Below are positions 1-8,121 of a stretch of DNA of 64,000 nt, piece by piece. The notes beneath the pieces were generated by a model. The model was given only the letters and a program-made list of their open reading frames with translations, was not told the DNA's origin and searched no databases. Each line of letters opens with the position of its first letter. Position 1 is the stretch's first letter. The translations under genes were made by a program, and so were the position numbers. Source of the DNA: Cobetia sp. L2A1 (GTDB taxonomy: Bacteria > Pseudomonadota > Gammaproteobacteria > Pseudomonadales > Halomonadaceae); NCBI RefSeq assembly GCF_009796845.1, contig NZ_CP047025.1:2232001-2296000 (forward strand). Reading direction: 5' to 3'.

Positions 1-439
1 TGAGCCCTGTTGCATAGCCCGGCGCCAGGCCCACCAGCATCGCCCCGAAATAGCAGATGACCCAGTTCAACACCCAGACAATGAGGCCGATGCCGACAAA
101 GGCGAGGCCACCCTTGCGCAGCCCCGAGAAGAACTGCGGGCCAACCTTCAGTCCCAGGGCATACATGAAGAGCAGCAGCATGAAGGATGACAGTATTCCC
201 GGAATGGAATACGTGATCCCGTAGATGGCTTCAGCCGACATCGAGATGATCACACCAACAAGCAAGGTACCTGCCGTAGAGCCCAGAGAGATGCCTTTGA
301 TGCTCACCTTGCCAACCAATGCACCCAGGGCAAGTGCAAGCAATACGAAGGCTATCGGTTGAAGGTGCAATAATTGGAAAAATCCGTGCAAACCTGTTTC
401 TACTACAGGCTCTATCGTATCGAATATCTGGCCTATCAC
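1..439 (-). CDS. AspT-type (AAE family) amino-acid antiporter, N-terminal part
   Basis: Partial gene; the reading frame runs off the left edge of the window after about 146 residues (full family members are about 560). The start is a GTG at 439, preceded by AGGAG six bases upstream. The visible part holds hydrophobic helices (about residues 26-45, 50-68, 75-92 and 103-125) in the arrangement of the aspartate:alanine exchanger family, with the typical glycine-rich 'ALGLKVGPQFFSGLRKGG' segment. These proteins sit in the inner membrane and exchange an amino-acid substrate for its decarboxylation product. It lies about 150 bp downstream of a glutamate decarboxylase gene on the same strand, so glutamate/GABA exchange is the natural inference; family and topology are seen, substrate is not. 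Confidence 0.8.
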   Translation of the reverse strand, partial: MIGQIFDTIEPVVETGLHGFFQLLHLQPIAFVLLALALGALVGKVSIKGISLGSTAGTLLVGVIISMSAEAIYGITYSIPGILSSFMLLLFMYALGLKVGPQFFSGLRKGGLAFVGIGLIVWVLNWVICYFGAMLVGLAPGYATGL

Positions 440-586
440 GCGCCTCTCCTCAAGCATCTCGCGAGGCTGGGCCAGCGCTGACCCAGCAGCAAGACAAGGG
501 ATTGAACATCAGAAATGAAGAAGAAGGCGAGTCACCCTTATTGATGAACTCGCCTTGCAGTCTTCTTTACATGGCCGTGATCAAAT

Positions 587-1969
587 CTAGTTGTGATGGA
601 AGCCGGGCTTGGCACTGGAATTGGGGACGGGGTTCTGTGTCAGATGCTCGATGGCACGCTTTATGTCATCCAGCAATAACCTGGCAAGATCGCGGCTGAC
701 GCCGTGACGAATCAGAATGCGTTGCACCACCACTTCCTGACGATGTGAGGGCAATGGATAAGACGCGATCTGCCAGCCACGCATTCTCACGCGCTCTGAA
801 AGATCATAAAGCGTATAGCCGTGATCCCCCTCGGTCAGTTTGTAAGCGACGGCCGGCAAACCACCATGGCCGTCATAGACCATCTCGAAAGGCCCGAGGT
901 GTGCCAATTGCTTGCCTAGCCACTGCGCCGTATCTGAGCACGCTTGCTGAACGGCGGTATACCCATCGCGCCCAAGGCGCAGAAAGTTGTAATACTGCGC
1001 GATGATTTCGCCACCAGGACGCGAGAAATTGAGCGCAAAGGTCGGCATGTTGCCACCGAGATAATCCACATTGAAGATCAGCTCTTCCGGCAGATCTTCC
1101 TTGGAAGACCAGATGATCCAACCCACCCCTAGCGGCGCCAAGCCGTACTTGTGACCAGAAGCATTGATGGAACGCACACGGTCCAGCTGAAAATCCCAGA
1201 CGAGATCGCGCTGTATGAAGGGAGCGATGAAGCCGCCAGACGCGGCATCGACATGAATGGGAATGTTAAGCCCCAGATCGCGCTGCATGGCATCCAATTC
1301 GTGAGCCAATGCGGCAACGGGCTCATAGACACCAGTGAAGGTGACGCCGAGTGTCGCCACGACACCTATCGTGTTCTCGTCACAGTATTTTCTGAGGTTT
1401 TCAGGCTTCAAGCCGAGTGCATCACCTTCCAGCGGCACTTCTCTGATTTCCACATCGAAATAGCGCGCGAATTTCTTCCAGCAGATCTGCACAGGGCCGG
1501 TGACGATGTTCGGCTTGCTGGCGTCCTTGCCCTCGGCTTCGCGCTGCTTGCGCCACTTCCACTTGAATGCCAGGCCGCCCAGCATGGCTGCTTCGCTTGA
1601 GCCCGTGGTGGAGCACCCTATCGTTTGCCATGATTTTGGCGCATGCCACAGGTCCGCCAGAATATGTACGCAACGATTTTCAAGCTCAGCGGTTTGCGGA
1701 TACTCATCCTTGTCGATCATGTTCTTGTCGATGGAATCCGTCATCAACTGCTTCACTTCATCATCTATCCAGGTGGTACAGAACGTAGCGAGATTCTGGC
1801 GAGCATTACCGTCCAACAAGAGCTCATCACGGATGAGAGAGTACGCTGCGTGGGGCTCAGTCCTATCCTCGGGCATCCGGTACTTGGGAAGCGTTCTCGT
1901 GGATGCATCTGTCGCGTAGATGTCCTTGAGACTCGATTGATCATCTGCGTTGATATGATGAATAGGCAT
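587..1969 (-). CDS. gadB: Glutamate decarboxylase
   Basis: 460 residues, close to the E. coli GadA/GadB length of 466. It decarboxylates glutamate to GABA, consuming a cytoplasmic proton. The PLP lysine is K274 in the motif SGHKYGLAPLG, and the DGNARQNLATF and NFSRPGGEIIAQYY blocks of the family are present. The second-last residue is histidine (C-terminus FHHN), matching His465 of E. coli GadB, which closes the active site at neutral pH. The frame is open further upstream, but I start at the ATG at 1969 because AAGAGGAAG lies just upstream and the extra 24 residues do not look like GadB. The AspT-type antiporter gene follows on the same strand, which suggests an acid-resistance pair. Direct repeats lie about 75-115 bp upstream. 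Confidence 0.95.
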   Translation of the reverse strand: MPIHHINADDQSSLKDIYATDASTRTLPKYRMPEDRTEPHAAYSLIRDELLLDGNARQNLATFCTTWIDDEVKQLMTDSIDKNMIDKDEYPQTAELENRCVHILADLWHAPKSWQTIGCSTTGSSEAAMLGGLAFKWKWRKQREAEGKDASKPNIVTGPVQICWKKFARYFDVEIREVPLEGDALGLKPENLRKYCDENTIGVVATLGVTFTGVYEPVAALAHELDAMQRDLGLNIPIHVDAASGGFIAPFIQRDLVWDFQLDRVRSINASGHKYGLAPLGVGWIIWSSKEDLPEELIFNVDYLGGNMPTFALNFSRPGGEIIAQYYNFLRLGRDGYTAVQQACSDTAQWLGKQLAHLGPFEMVYDGHGGLPAVAYKLTEGDHGYTLYDLSERVRMRGWQIASYPLPSHRQEVVVQRILIRHGVSRDLARLLLDDIKRAIEHLTQNPVPNSSAKPGFHHN

Positions 1970-2041
1970 TCTTGCACTTCCTCTTGGAATGTACGTGCGT
2001 AAACAACAAAAGCAGTTACTGATCCTTTCGCCATCGGTCAT

Positions 2042-2083
2042 TCATCAACACTGATTCATCATCAACACTGATTGATCATCAAC
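2042..2083. promoter_or_regulatory. Direct repeats upstream of gadB, possible activator/repressor sites
   Basis: The 15-mer TCATCAACACTGATT occurs at 2042-2056 and again, identical, at 2059-2073, followed by a third partial copy (TCATCAAC) at 2076-2083. The period is 17 bp. It sits 73-115 bp upstream of the gadB start on that gene's strand. A tandem array like this is typical of a regulator binding region, but the regulator is unknown. Confidence 0.45.
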
Positions 2084-2200
2084 CAAGTGACATCGATCAC
2101 GGAGCATCAACAAGGTCATCCATGACATTGAGAGAGTGACTCGATTCCTTTTTGCCTTCACTGCTGAAACAACAGCCGTCTAGATCACGCTTATTCCCTA

Positions 2201-2307
2201 CTAAAGCAAGAGATGAATCAATGAGTCATCTCTTGCTTTAGTACGACATTCAAAGCCCTTTTCGCCATGTTTTTTCGTAAAAAACAATACCGAAAAATGG
2301 CGACGAA
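2201..2307. repeat. Two inverted repeats in the gadB upstream region
   Basis: A perfect 16-bp inverted repeat (CTAAAGCAAGAGATGA, 2201-2216, with its complement at 2226-2241, 9-nt loop) has no T-run on either side, so it is not a standard terminator. A second imperfect one follows (TCGCCAT...TTTTCG at 2262-2277 with CGAAAAATGGCGA at 2291-2303), and a small perfect one (ACCAACA/TGTTGGT) at 2350-2367. The 595 bp between gadB and the next gene remnant (1970-2564) contain no gene that I can support. Confidence 0.5.
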
Positions 2308-2497
2308 CATAATCTGATCTCGTGCCGACAAGATTACCATTCAATGGTCACCAACATACCTGTTGGTATAGCGTTCAAAGGAGATATTTCAGATAGCTTG
2401 CGCTGAATCAAGGACCGTAGAGGGATATTCTGGAAGGGAGTGCAATGATGATAAGGTAAGTGTATGGCAGCGCGATAAAACATCCGCATCAGCCAAC

Positions 2498-2519
2498 AAA
2501 AACGCCCGCAATAGCGGGC
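2498..2519 (-). terminator. Intrinsic terminator after the truncated aminotransferase copy
   Basis: On the minus strand the stem GCCCGC-tatt-GCGGGC is followed by GTTTTTGTTG. It lies about 45 bp downstream of the pseudogene at 2565-3217. Confidence 0.6.
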
Positions 2520-2564
2520 ATTTGGTATGCAGTAGCGAATTCAGGATACGCCGAAGTGGGCTCG

Positions 2565-3217
2565 TTATACCACGCCTTTCGCTTTCATCTCGCGCAACAC
2601 TGCTGACACATAATGCATTTCTTCCGGGGTGCCCAACGACATGCGACACCAGCCATCGGCCGGCGGGAAAACACGCCCGATCAGAACATGACGCTCCTTC
2701 ATGGCCGTCTGGAATTCCTTGAGGGGCGTGGAAATGCGATGGAAGACGAAATTGGTCTGCCCCGGCAGATACTCCCAGCCCAATTCATCCAGCGCTGCGG
2801 TGAAAATGGCCCGTGACTCGTCATTGCTCTGCTTGCTGTGCACCAGAAACTCAGGCGACTGCATCGAGGCGGTAGCCGCCATCACGCCAGGATAGGACAA
2901 CGTCATGGAGTCGTCTTCGACGAAGTGCGATACCTTCTGCACATTCCTGGCGCCGCCCGATACCAGGCTATTCGCGGAACGGAAGGCGGGATCATTGACG
3001 AATTCGGCATAGGCCTCATCGATGATGAATAGCGTATCGGCGCGACTGTTATTGACCCACGCATACAACGCATCGCTGGAGATGATGGTCGAGGTCGGAT
3101 TGTTGGGGTTGACCAGATAGACGATGGACGGCCCGGCGTGATCTGCCACGGCCTGCTGCATATCGGAAATCTTGAAAGACCAGTCCTCACGTGAAGATGG
3201 CACCTTGTTGATCGCCA
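2565..3217 (-). pseudogene. Truncated, internally deleted copy of the Tat-linked PLP aminotransferase gene
   Basis: Almost identical at the nucleotide level to the 3' part of the intact gene at 9934-11190. It lacks roughly the first 170 codons, including the Tat signal; homology stops at 3217 and a fragment of an aldo/keto reductase gene begins. It also carries an in-frame deletion equal to 10308-10388 of the intact copy (81 bp), replacing 28 residues with one Gln. The lost segment contains TFSKIHAMAGLRVGY, which holds the PLP-binding lysine and the phosphate-binding arginine, so any product would be inactive. The frame still reads as 217 residues, but I call it a pseudogene. The near-identity implies a recent duplication or ongoing gene conversion. 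Confidence 0.88.
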
Positions 3218-3218
3218 T

Positions 3219-3422
3219 GGCGTCAGCCCGGCGCAGATCGCTTTGGCATGGCTAAAGATGCAGGACATCGTGACCTTCCCGTCCTCGACCAAGCTGAAGA
3301 ACATCCAGAGCAACTTCGAGGCCTTCTCGCTGACACTGACCGGCGAAGATATAACCAAGATTGCCGAGCTGGACCGAAGTGAGCGCATCGCAAGCCCTGA
3401 CTTCGCGCCCGACTGGGATTGA
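3219..3422 (+). pseudogene. 3' remnant of an aldo/keto reductase gene (2,5-diketogluconate reductase type)
   Basis: An open frame of 67 codons without a start begins at the junction with the aminotransferase copy and ends TGA at 3420-3422. It reads GVSPAQIALAWLKMQ, then the NADPH-binding block FPSSTKLKNIQSN, and ends with SPDFAPDWD, the characteristic C-terminus of DkgA/DkgB-type reductases. The first about 200 residues, including the catalytic Tyr/Lys/His, are missing. Both this gene and the aminotransferase copy have lost their 5' ends at the same point, so one deletion or rearrangement between two divergent genes explains the junction. A terminator follows about 80 bp downstream. Confidence 0.85.
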
Positions 3423-3502
3423 TCACCTGACGTTGATGGCGGAAGACAGGATGCCAGGCGCATTCCGTCACGCCAGCTGCATGACCCGATAGCATGATAC
3501 CC

Positions 3503-3537
3503 AAAGGCCTCCCGGACACCATGCCCGGGAGGCCTTT
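3503..3537. terminator. Bidirectional terminator between the reductase remnant and cydC
   Basis: Stem AAGGCCTCCCGG / CCGGGAGGCCTT with a 9-nt loop, flanked by A-rich sequence on the left and TTTTCC on the right. It can serve the remnant on the plus strand and the cydC operon on the minus strand. Confidence 0.8.
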
Positions 3538-3575
3538 TCCGTTTGTGCCTGACGTCATTGAATAGTGATTGCCGC

Positions 3576-5330
3576 TCAGCGATCCAACCACCACACCTGG
3601 GTCACGCCTTCGGCCCCCGGACGCGGCGCAGCCAGGTCATGCTCATGCAGAAGATAGATCACCGTGCGCCCCGCCAGCCAGTCAGCCAACCCCCGCGCGA
3701 CGCGTTGCGCCGTCGTGGCATCCAGCCCGGAAAATGGCTCATCCAGCAGCACGAGGCCCGGATCAGTCAGTGCCAGGCGCGCCAGACTGATACGCCGGGC
3801 CTGACCGCCGGAGACTTGGCGCCCCCCCTCCCCGACACGCGTTGCCAGCCCTTGCGGCAAGCCTGTCACCCAATCCGCGAGATCCACCGCTGCCAGTACC
3901 CGCCATAGCGCGGCATCATCTGCCTCTGCCGCGCCAAGGCGCAGGTTGTCCGCGAGACTCGCATCGAACAGATCGACTTGCTGGGTGAGACACCCGACGC
4001 CATAGGCAATTACCGATGGGGCAAACTGCTGAACCTCCTGTCCATTGAGCAACACACGGCCGTGCTGCTGTTCATGAGGCCCGCTCTGTCGTTGACGTGA
4101 TTCAAGGCTTGTCTGGCCAGTCAGCAATGCCGCCAGTGTCGACTTGCCTGAACCGGAGGCACCGCAGATCGCGACCTGTTCGCCGGCTTCGATCGCCAGG
4201 GAGATATCCGAGAGGGCATCGAACAAGGCATCTGGGTAGCGAAAATTGACCGTCTCGAGCGTGACCGCAATCGGCCCCGGTGACAGATGAGCCTGCCCCC
4301 GCGACGCACCCGCAGCATGCTCGATGTCATTGAGACGCTCTGCCGCTCCCAGCGTCGCACCGGCCTGAGTGAAGGCGGCCGGCAAGCCTGCCAGCCCTTC
4401 TCCCAAAGCCATCGCTGCCAGGGGCAGCATCACCATCGTGGCCGGGGTGAGCTGTCCATCGCGCAAGGCCAGGATGCCCACTGCCAGCAACAGCAGCCAG
4501 GCAAGCCCGATCACCAGCACGGCCAGCGCGTTGCCGACGGCACTGATGATGGCCAATCGCCATTGATCTGCCAGCAGACGCGCCTCCACGGTCTCCAGCT
4601 GCTCACGCACATGACCCAGTGCCGTGTATGCCTCAAGCTCGGCATGCCCGCGCAGTGCCTCCATCAGACTGGAGCGCAAGTCCTCAAGCGTGGTCACGCG
4701 CCGACGACTGGCCACCAATCCCCAGCGCGCCTGCCCAAGCGTCAGCCATGCCCAGCCGGTCAGCAGCAACAATGCCAGCCAGAGCGTCGCCCCGGGCAGC
4801 CAGACCCATGTGACGACGAGCAGCGCCACGATCAACGACAACGCCATCACGGGCGGCGCCGCCAGACGCAGGTAGAGCGCATCGAGCGTGTCGATATCCG
4901 CGGTCAGACGATTGAGCCAATCGCTGGAACGTCGCGACGCCAGGCGTGCGGGGTCCATGCTGACCAGCGAGGCAAAGGCACTGCCACGCAGACTGGCCAG
5001 CAGGCGCAGGATGGTGTCGTGGTTGTAGAGGCGCTCCAGATAGCGCGCGACGGTGCGCGACACCGCAAACAGACGAATCGCGCTGCCCGGCGTATAGACA
5101 TCCAGCACGGCGACGGCTCCCGCCGCGAGTGCCGCGCCCGTCAAGGCCGATGCGGTGATGAACCAGCCCGACACAGCCAGCAGACCCAACGCCGATAGCG
5201 CCGTCAGCGCCATCAGCACTACGCCCAGCAGCAATCGACGGCGGTAGCGCTCATGCACCCGCCACCAGGGGGCCAGCACGGCGAATGCCTCACGGGTCGA
5301 GGGTGAAGCCGAGGACATGCGCGGGTTCAT
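3576..5330 (-). CDS. cydC: CydC, ABC exporter subunit of the CydDC cysteine/glutathione exporter
   Basis: 584 residues with an N-terminal six-helix exporter membrane domain (about 1-310) and a C-terminal ATPase domain. Walker A is CGASGSGKST, the signature is VSGGQARR and Walker B is LVLLDEPFSGLD, all intact. In the known system CydC pairs with CydD to export thiols to the periplasm, needed to assemble cytochrome bd. The start ATG at 5330 overlaps the cydD stop as ATGA and has GGAGGAGG upstream. It is the last gene of cydA-cydB-cydD-cydC, with a bidirectional terminator just beyond. Assignment as C rather than D rests on gene order and the shorter N-terminus. Confidence 0.92.
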   Translation of the reverse strand: MNPRMSSASPSTREAFAVLAPWWRVHERYRRRLLLGVVLMALTALSALGLLAVSGWFITASALTGAALAAGAVAVLDVYTPGSAIRLFAVSRTVARYLERLYNHDTILRLLASLRGSAFASLVSMDPARLASRRSSDWLNRLTADIDTLDALYLRLAAPPVMALSLIVALLVVTWVWLPGATLWLALLLLTGWAWLTLGQARWGLVASRRRVTTLEDLRSSLMEALRGHAELEAYTALGHVREQLETVEARLLADQWRLAIISAVGNALAVLVIGLAWLLLLAVGILALRDGQLTPATMVMLPLAAMALGEGLAGLPAAFTQAGATLGAAERLNDIEHAAGASRGQAHLSPGPIAVTLETVNFRYPDALFDALSDISLAIEAGEQVAICGASGSGKSTLAALLTGQTSLESRQRQSGPHEQQHGRVLLNGQEVQQFAPSVIAYGVGCLTQQVDLFDASLADNLRLGAAEADDAALWRVLAAVDLADWVTGLPQGLATRVGEGGRQVSGGQARRISLARLALTDPGLVLLDEPFSGLDATTAQRVARGLADWLAGRTVIYLLHEHDLAAPRPGAEGVTQVWWLDR

Positions 5331-7117
5331 GATGCCTCCTCCCCGGAGGAATGATGGCCATCACTGGCGACCACGACACCGGCTTTCGTCAGGCGCAGCT
5401 GGCGCGTCGCCATGGCCATCAGGGCGGGATGGTGAGTGGCGATGACCAAGGTGCGGCCCTGCGCGACCAATGCCTGGAAACCGGCGATCAGACGTTGCTC
5501 TGTCTCGGCATCCAGACTCGCGGTCGGCTCATCCAGCAACACCAGCGGTGCATCGCTCAAGAAGACCCGCGCCAGTGCCAGACGCTGGGCCTGGCCGCCG
5601 GACAGCCCGCGCCCGCCTTCGCCCAACGGGCTGTCGATGCCCTGCGGCAAGGCGGCCAGCACCTCGGCAAGGCCGGCGCGCGTCAGCGCCTGCGCGATAT
5701 CGCCATCACTGGCCTCGGGGGCGGTGATGCGCAGGTTATCGGCCAGGCTGCCCTGCATCAGCAGCGGGCGTTGATCCATCCAGGCAATGCGCATCGCGTC
5801 CCGGCGCAGGCACCGGCCCGCATCCGGCGCCACGAACCCGGCCATCAGCTGTAACAGCGATGACTTGCCCGCCCCGGAAGGCCCCTGGATGACCAGCACC
5901 TCATGGGCGCTCAGCGTGAGGTCCAACGGCCCGAGCACCCTGCCCCGCCCGGGATGCCCCAGCGTGACAGCCTCAAGTTGTAACAGCACATCGCCTTGTC
6001 GCGCTGATTCATCAAGCCCCGCGAGAGACGACAGGCGCGCCGCGTCAACCGGTGTCTCCAGCAGCTCCAGCAGAGAGTCCGCAGCGGCCAACGCCGACGC
6101 GCGATCATGATAATGCTGCGACAGCGTACGCAGCGGCTGGAAGAACTCCGGTGCCAGCAGCAGGATCAGCAGTCCGCTGAACAATGTCAGCGACTGGGCG
6201 GGCCCGAAGGGTATGTCACCCAACAGGCCGAAGCCGATGTAGATCGCGACCACCGCGATCGATACCGACGAGAAGAACTCCAGCACCGCCGAAGACAGAA
6301 AGGCGAGTCGCAACGTACGCAGACTGCGGCGGCGATAATCATCCGCCACCAGAGTGACTTCATGCGTGGCCTGCTCCCCCAGACCGAACAGCCGTAGCGT
6401 GGTGATGCCGCGTACGCGATCGACGAAATGACGCGACAGGCGCGAGACCGCCAGAAACTGCTCGCGATTGAGTGACTCGGCGCCCATGCCGACCAGTGCC
6501 ATGAACAGCGGGATCAATGGTGCCGTCAATGCCAGCAGAATCGCCGCCAGCCAGTCCTGACTGACCACGATGGCCAGAATCACCAGCGGGCTGATCAGTA
6601 CCAGCCGAAGCTGCACGTAGAAGCGCGCGAAATAACCTTCCAGCGCCTCGACCTGTTCGACCCAGCGCTGCGCCACATCGGCACTATGAAACTGCGCCGC
6701 CCGCACCGGGCCCAATGCCTGCAGGTGATCCAGCACATCACGCCGCACCCGCTGACGCAGACGCTGGCTGGCCTTCTGTGCACAGAGCTCCTGCGCGGCA
6801 CCCAGCATGGCGCGCACCGCCAGCAGCGCGATCAGCCCCGCAAACGGCCACCACAGGCGAGCCAACGCCTCAGGCTGCTCGATCACCTGGGTGATCAGCC
6901 AGGCCAGCAGGACCAGTTGCGCGACCGTCGCCAGGCCAGCCAAGGCGCCGCACAGTGCCGCCATACCCAACAGGCGACGCTCGCGCGTCGCCTGTTGGGT
7001 AAGCCACTTGCCAGCCGCTCTGCGTCTGGCCTTGTCGCTGCTGTCCTTGTCACTGCCCTTCTCACCCTCAGGGGCAGTGACATGGTGCGGGGCACCGCAA
7101 GATGCCCCGTCCGTCAT
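5327..7117 (-). CDS. cydD: CydD, ABC exporter subunit of the CydDC cysteine/glutathione exporter
   Basis: 596 residues from the ATG at 7117, one base after the cydB stop; an in-frame TTG five codons upstream would overlap cydB. After a charged N-terminal stretch (about 1-40) come exporter helices (about 50-330) and an ATPase domain with Walker A QGPSGAGKSS, signature LSGGQAQRL and Walker B LVLLDEPTASLD. It forms a heterodimer with CydC in the inner membrane. The overlap with cydC and the tight spacing to cydB show one transcript with the oxidase genes. Having the exporter genes in the oxidase operon keeps maturation and enzyme synthesis coupled. Confidence 0.92.
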   Translation of the reverse strand: MTDGASCGAPHHVTAPEGEKGSDKDSSDKARRRAAGKWLTQQATRERRLLGMAALCGALAGLATVAQLVLLAWLITQVIEQPEALARLWWPFAGLIALLAVRAMLGAAQELCAQKASQRLRQRVRRDVLDHLQALGPVRAAQFHSADVAQRWVEQVEALEGYFARFYVQLRLVLISPLVILAIVVSQDWLAAILLALTAPLIPLFMALVGMGAESLNREQFLAVSRLSRHFVDRVRGITTLRLFGLGEQATHEVTLVADDYRRRSLRTLRLAFLSSAVLEFFSSVSIAVVAIYIGFGLLGDIPFGPAQSLTLFSGLLILLLAPEFFQPLRTLSQHYHDRASALAAADSLLELLETPVDAARLSSLAGLDESARQGDVLLQLEAVTLGHPGRGRVLGPLDLTLSAHEVLVIQGPSGAGKSSLLQLMAGFVAPDAGRCLRRDAMRIAWMDQRPLLMQGSLADNLRITAPEASDGDIAQALTRAGLAEVLAALPQGIDSPLGEGGRGLSGGQAQRLALARVFLSDAPLVLLDEPTASLDAETEQRLIAGFQALVAQGRTLVIATHHPALMAMATRQLRLTKAGVVVASDGHHSSGEEAS

Positions 7118-7118
7118 G

Positions 7119-8117
7119 TCAGTGATAGCCAACGGCCTGCACCTTTCCGCGGAAGACCCAGTAACTCCAGGCGGTGTAGCCCAGCACGATGGGAATCACG
7201 AACAACACGCCCAGCAGCAGGAACAGCTGCGAGCCCGGGTCTGATGCCGCGTCCCAGATGGTGATATCCGGCGGCACCAGATACGGCCATTTGCTGAAGA
7301 TCAGGCCCAGATAGGTGAACAGGAACATCCCCAGGGTGGCGACGAAGGGCTGGCCTTCCAGGCGCTTGCGCAGTGCCCGCCAGATCAGTGCGGCACAGCC
7401 CAGTGCCAATGCCGGGAAGATCCAGAACATGCCGATATGGTCGAACCAGCGCTCACGCACATACTCGTCCACGAAGGGGGTATAGACGCTGATGATGCCA
7501 AAACCGACCAGCACGCCGATCAACAGCTTGGGCGCGATGGCGTATGCCCAGTCCTGCACGGCGCCCTCACTCTTCATGATGGTCCAGGTCGCGCCCAGCA
7601 ACGCATACCCTGCGACCAGCGCCAGCCCGGTAATGACGGTGAAGGGGGAAAGCCAATCGAAAGGCCCGCCGACATAGACATGCCCTTCCACCGCGAAGCC
7701 CTGGATATAGGCACCGACCACCACCCCCTGGCAGAAGGTCGCCACGAAGGAGCCACCACTGAAGGCGATGTTCCACCAATGACGATTGCGTGAGGACTTG
7801 AAGCGGAATTCAAAGGCGATTCCGCGGAAGATCAGCCCCGCCAGCATCAGGAAGACTCCCAGATACAGCGCCGGCAGCAGAATGGAATACACCGCCGGAA
7901 ACGCGGCCAGCAAGCCGGCACCGCCCAGGACCAGCCAGGTCTCGTTGCCATCCCAGATGGGGGCGACCGAGTTCATCATCACATCGCGGGCATGCTCATC
8001 GGGAGCAAAGGGATAGAGGATGCCGACCCCGAGATCGAAGCCATCCATCAGAATGTACATCATGACGCCGAAGCCGATGATCAGCGCCCAGATCATGGTC
8101 AGATTGATCAGTTCCAT
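7119..8117 (-). CDS. cydB: Cytochrome bd / CIO ubiquinol oxidase subunit II
   Basis: 332 residues with about eight to nine membrane helices and the family start MELINLTMIWALIIGFGVMM, followed by the DGFDLGVG motif near residue 25. Its length matches the CioB (cyanide-insensitive oxidase) type of about 335 rather than E. coli CydB of 379. It partners CydA in the quinol-oxidising terminal oxidase of the inner membrane. The ATG at 8117 is four bases after the cydA stop, with AAGGAG upstream. No small CydX-like ORF is visible between cydA and cydB or between cydB and cydD. Confidence 0.93.
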   Translation of the reverse strand: MELINLTMIWALIIGFGVMMYILMDGFDLGVGILYPFAPDEHARDVMMNSVAPIWDGNETWLVLGGAGLLAAFPAVYSILLPALYLGVFLMLAGLIFRGIAFEFRFKSSRNRHWWNIAFSGGSFVATFCQGVVVGAYIQGFAVEGHVYVGGPFDWLSPFTVITGLALVAGYALLGATWTIMKSEGAVQDWAYAIAPKLLIGVLVGFGIISVYTPFVDEYVRERWFDHIGMFWIFPALALGCAALIWRALRKRLEGQPFVATLGMFLFTYLGLIFSKWPYLVPPDITIWDAASDPGSQLFLLLGVLFVIPIVLGYTAWSYWVFRGKVQAVGYH

Positions 8118-8121
8118 GTGC

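Noticed and set aside
2042..2083. Direct repeats upstream of gadB as a CRISPR array
   Set aside because: Only two full units of 15 bp with 2-bp gaps; no spacers of CRISPR length and no cas genes nearby.
4287..5198. 303-residue plus-strand frame opposite cydC
   Set aside because: Gln/Arg/His-rich antisense product with no family; cydC motifs are intact on the other strand.
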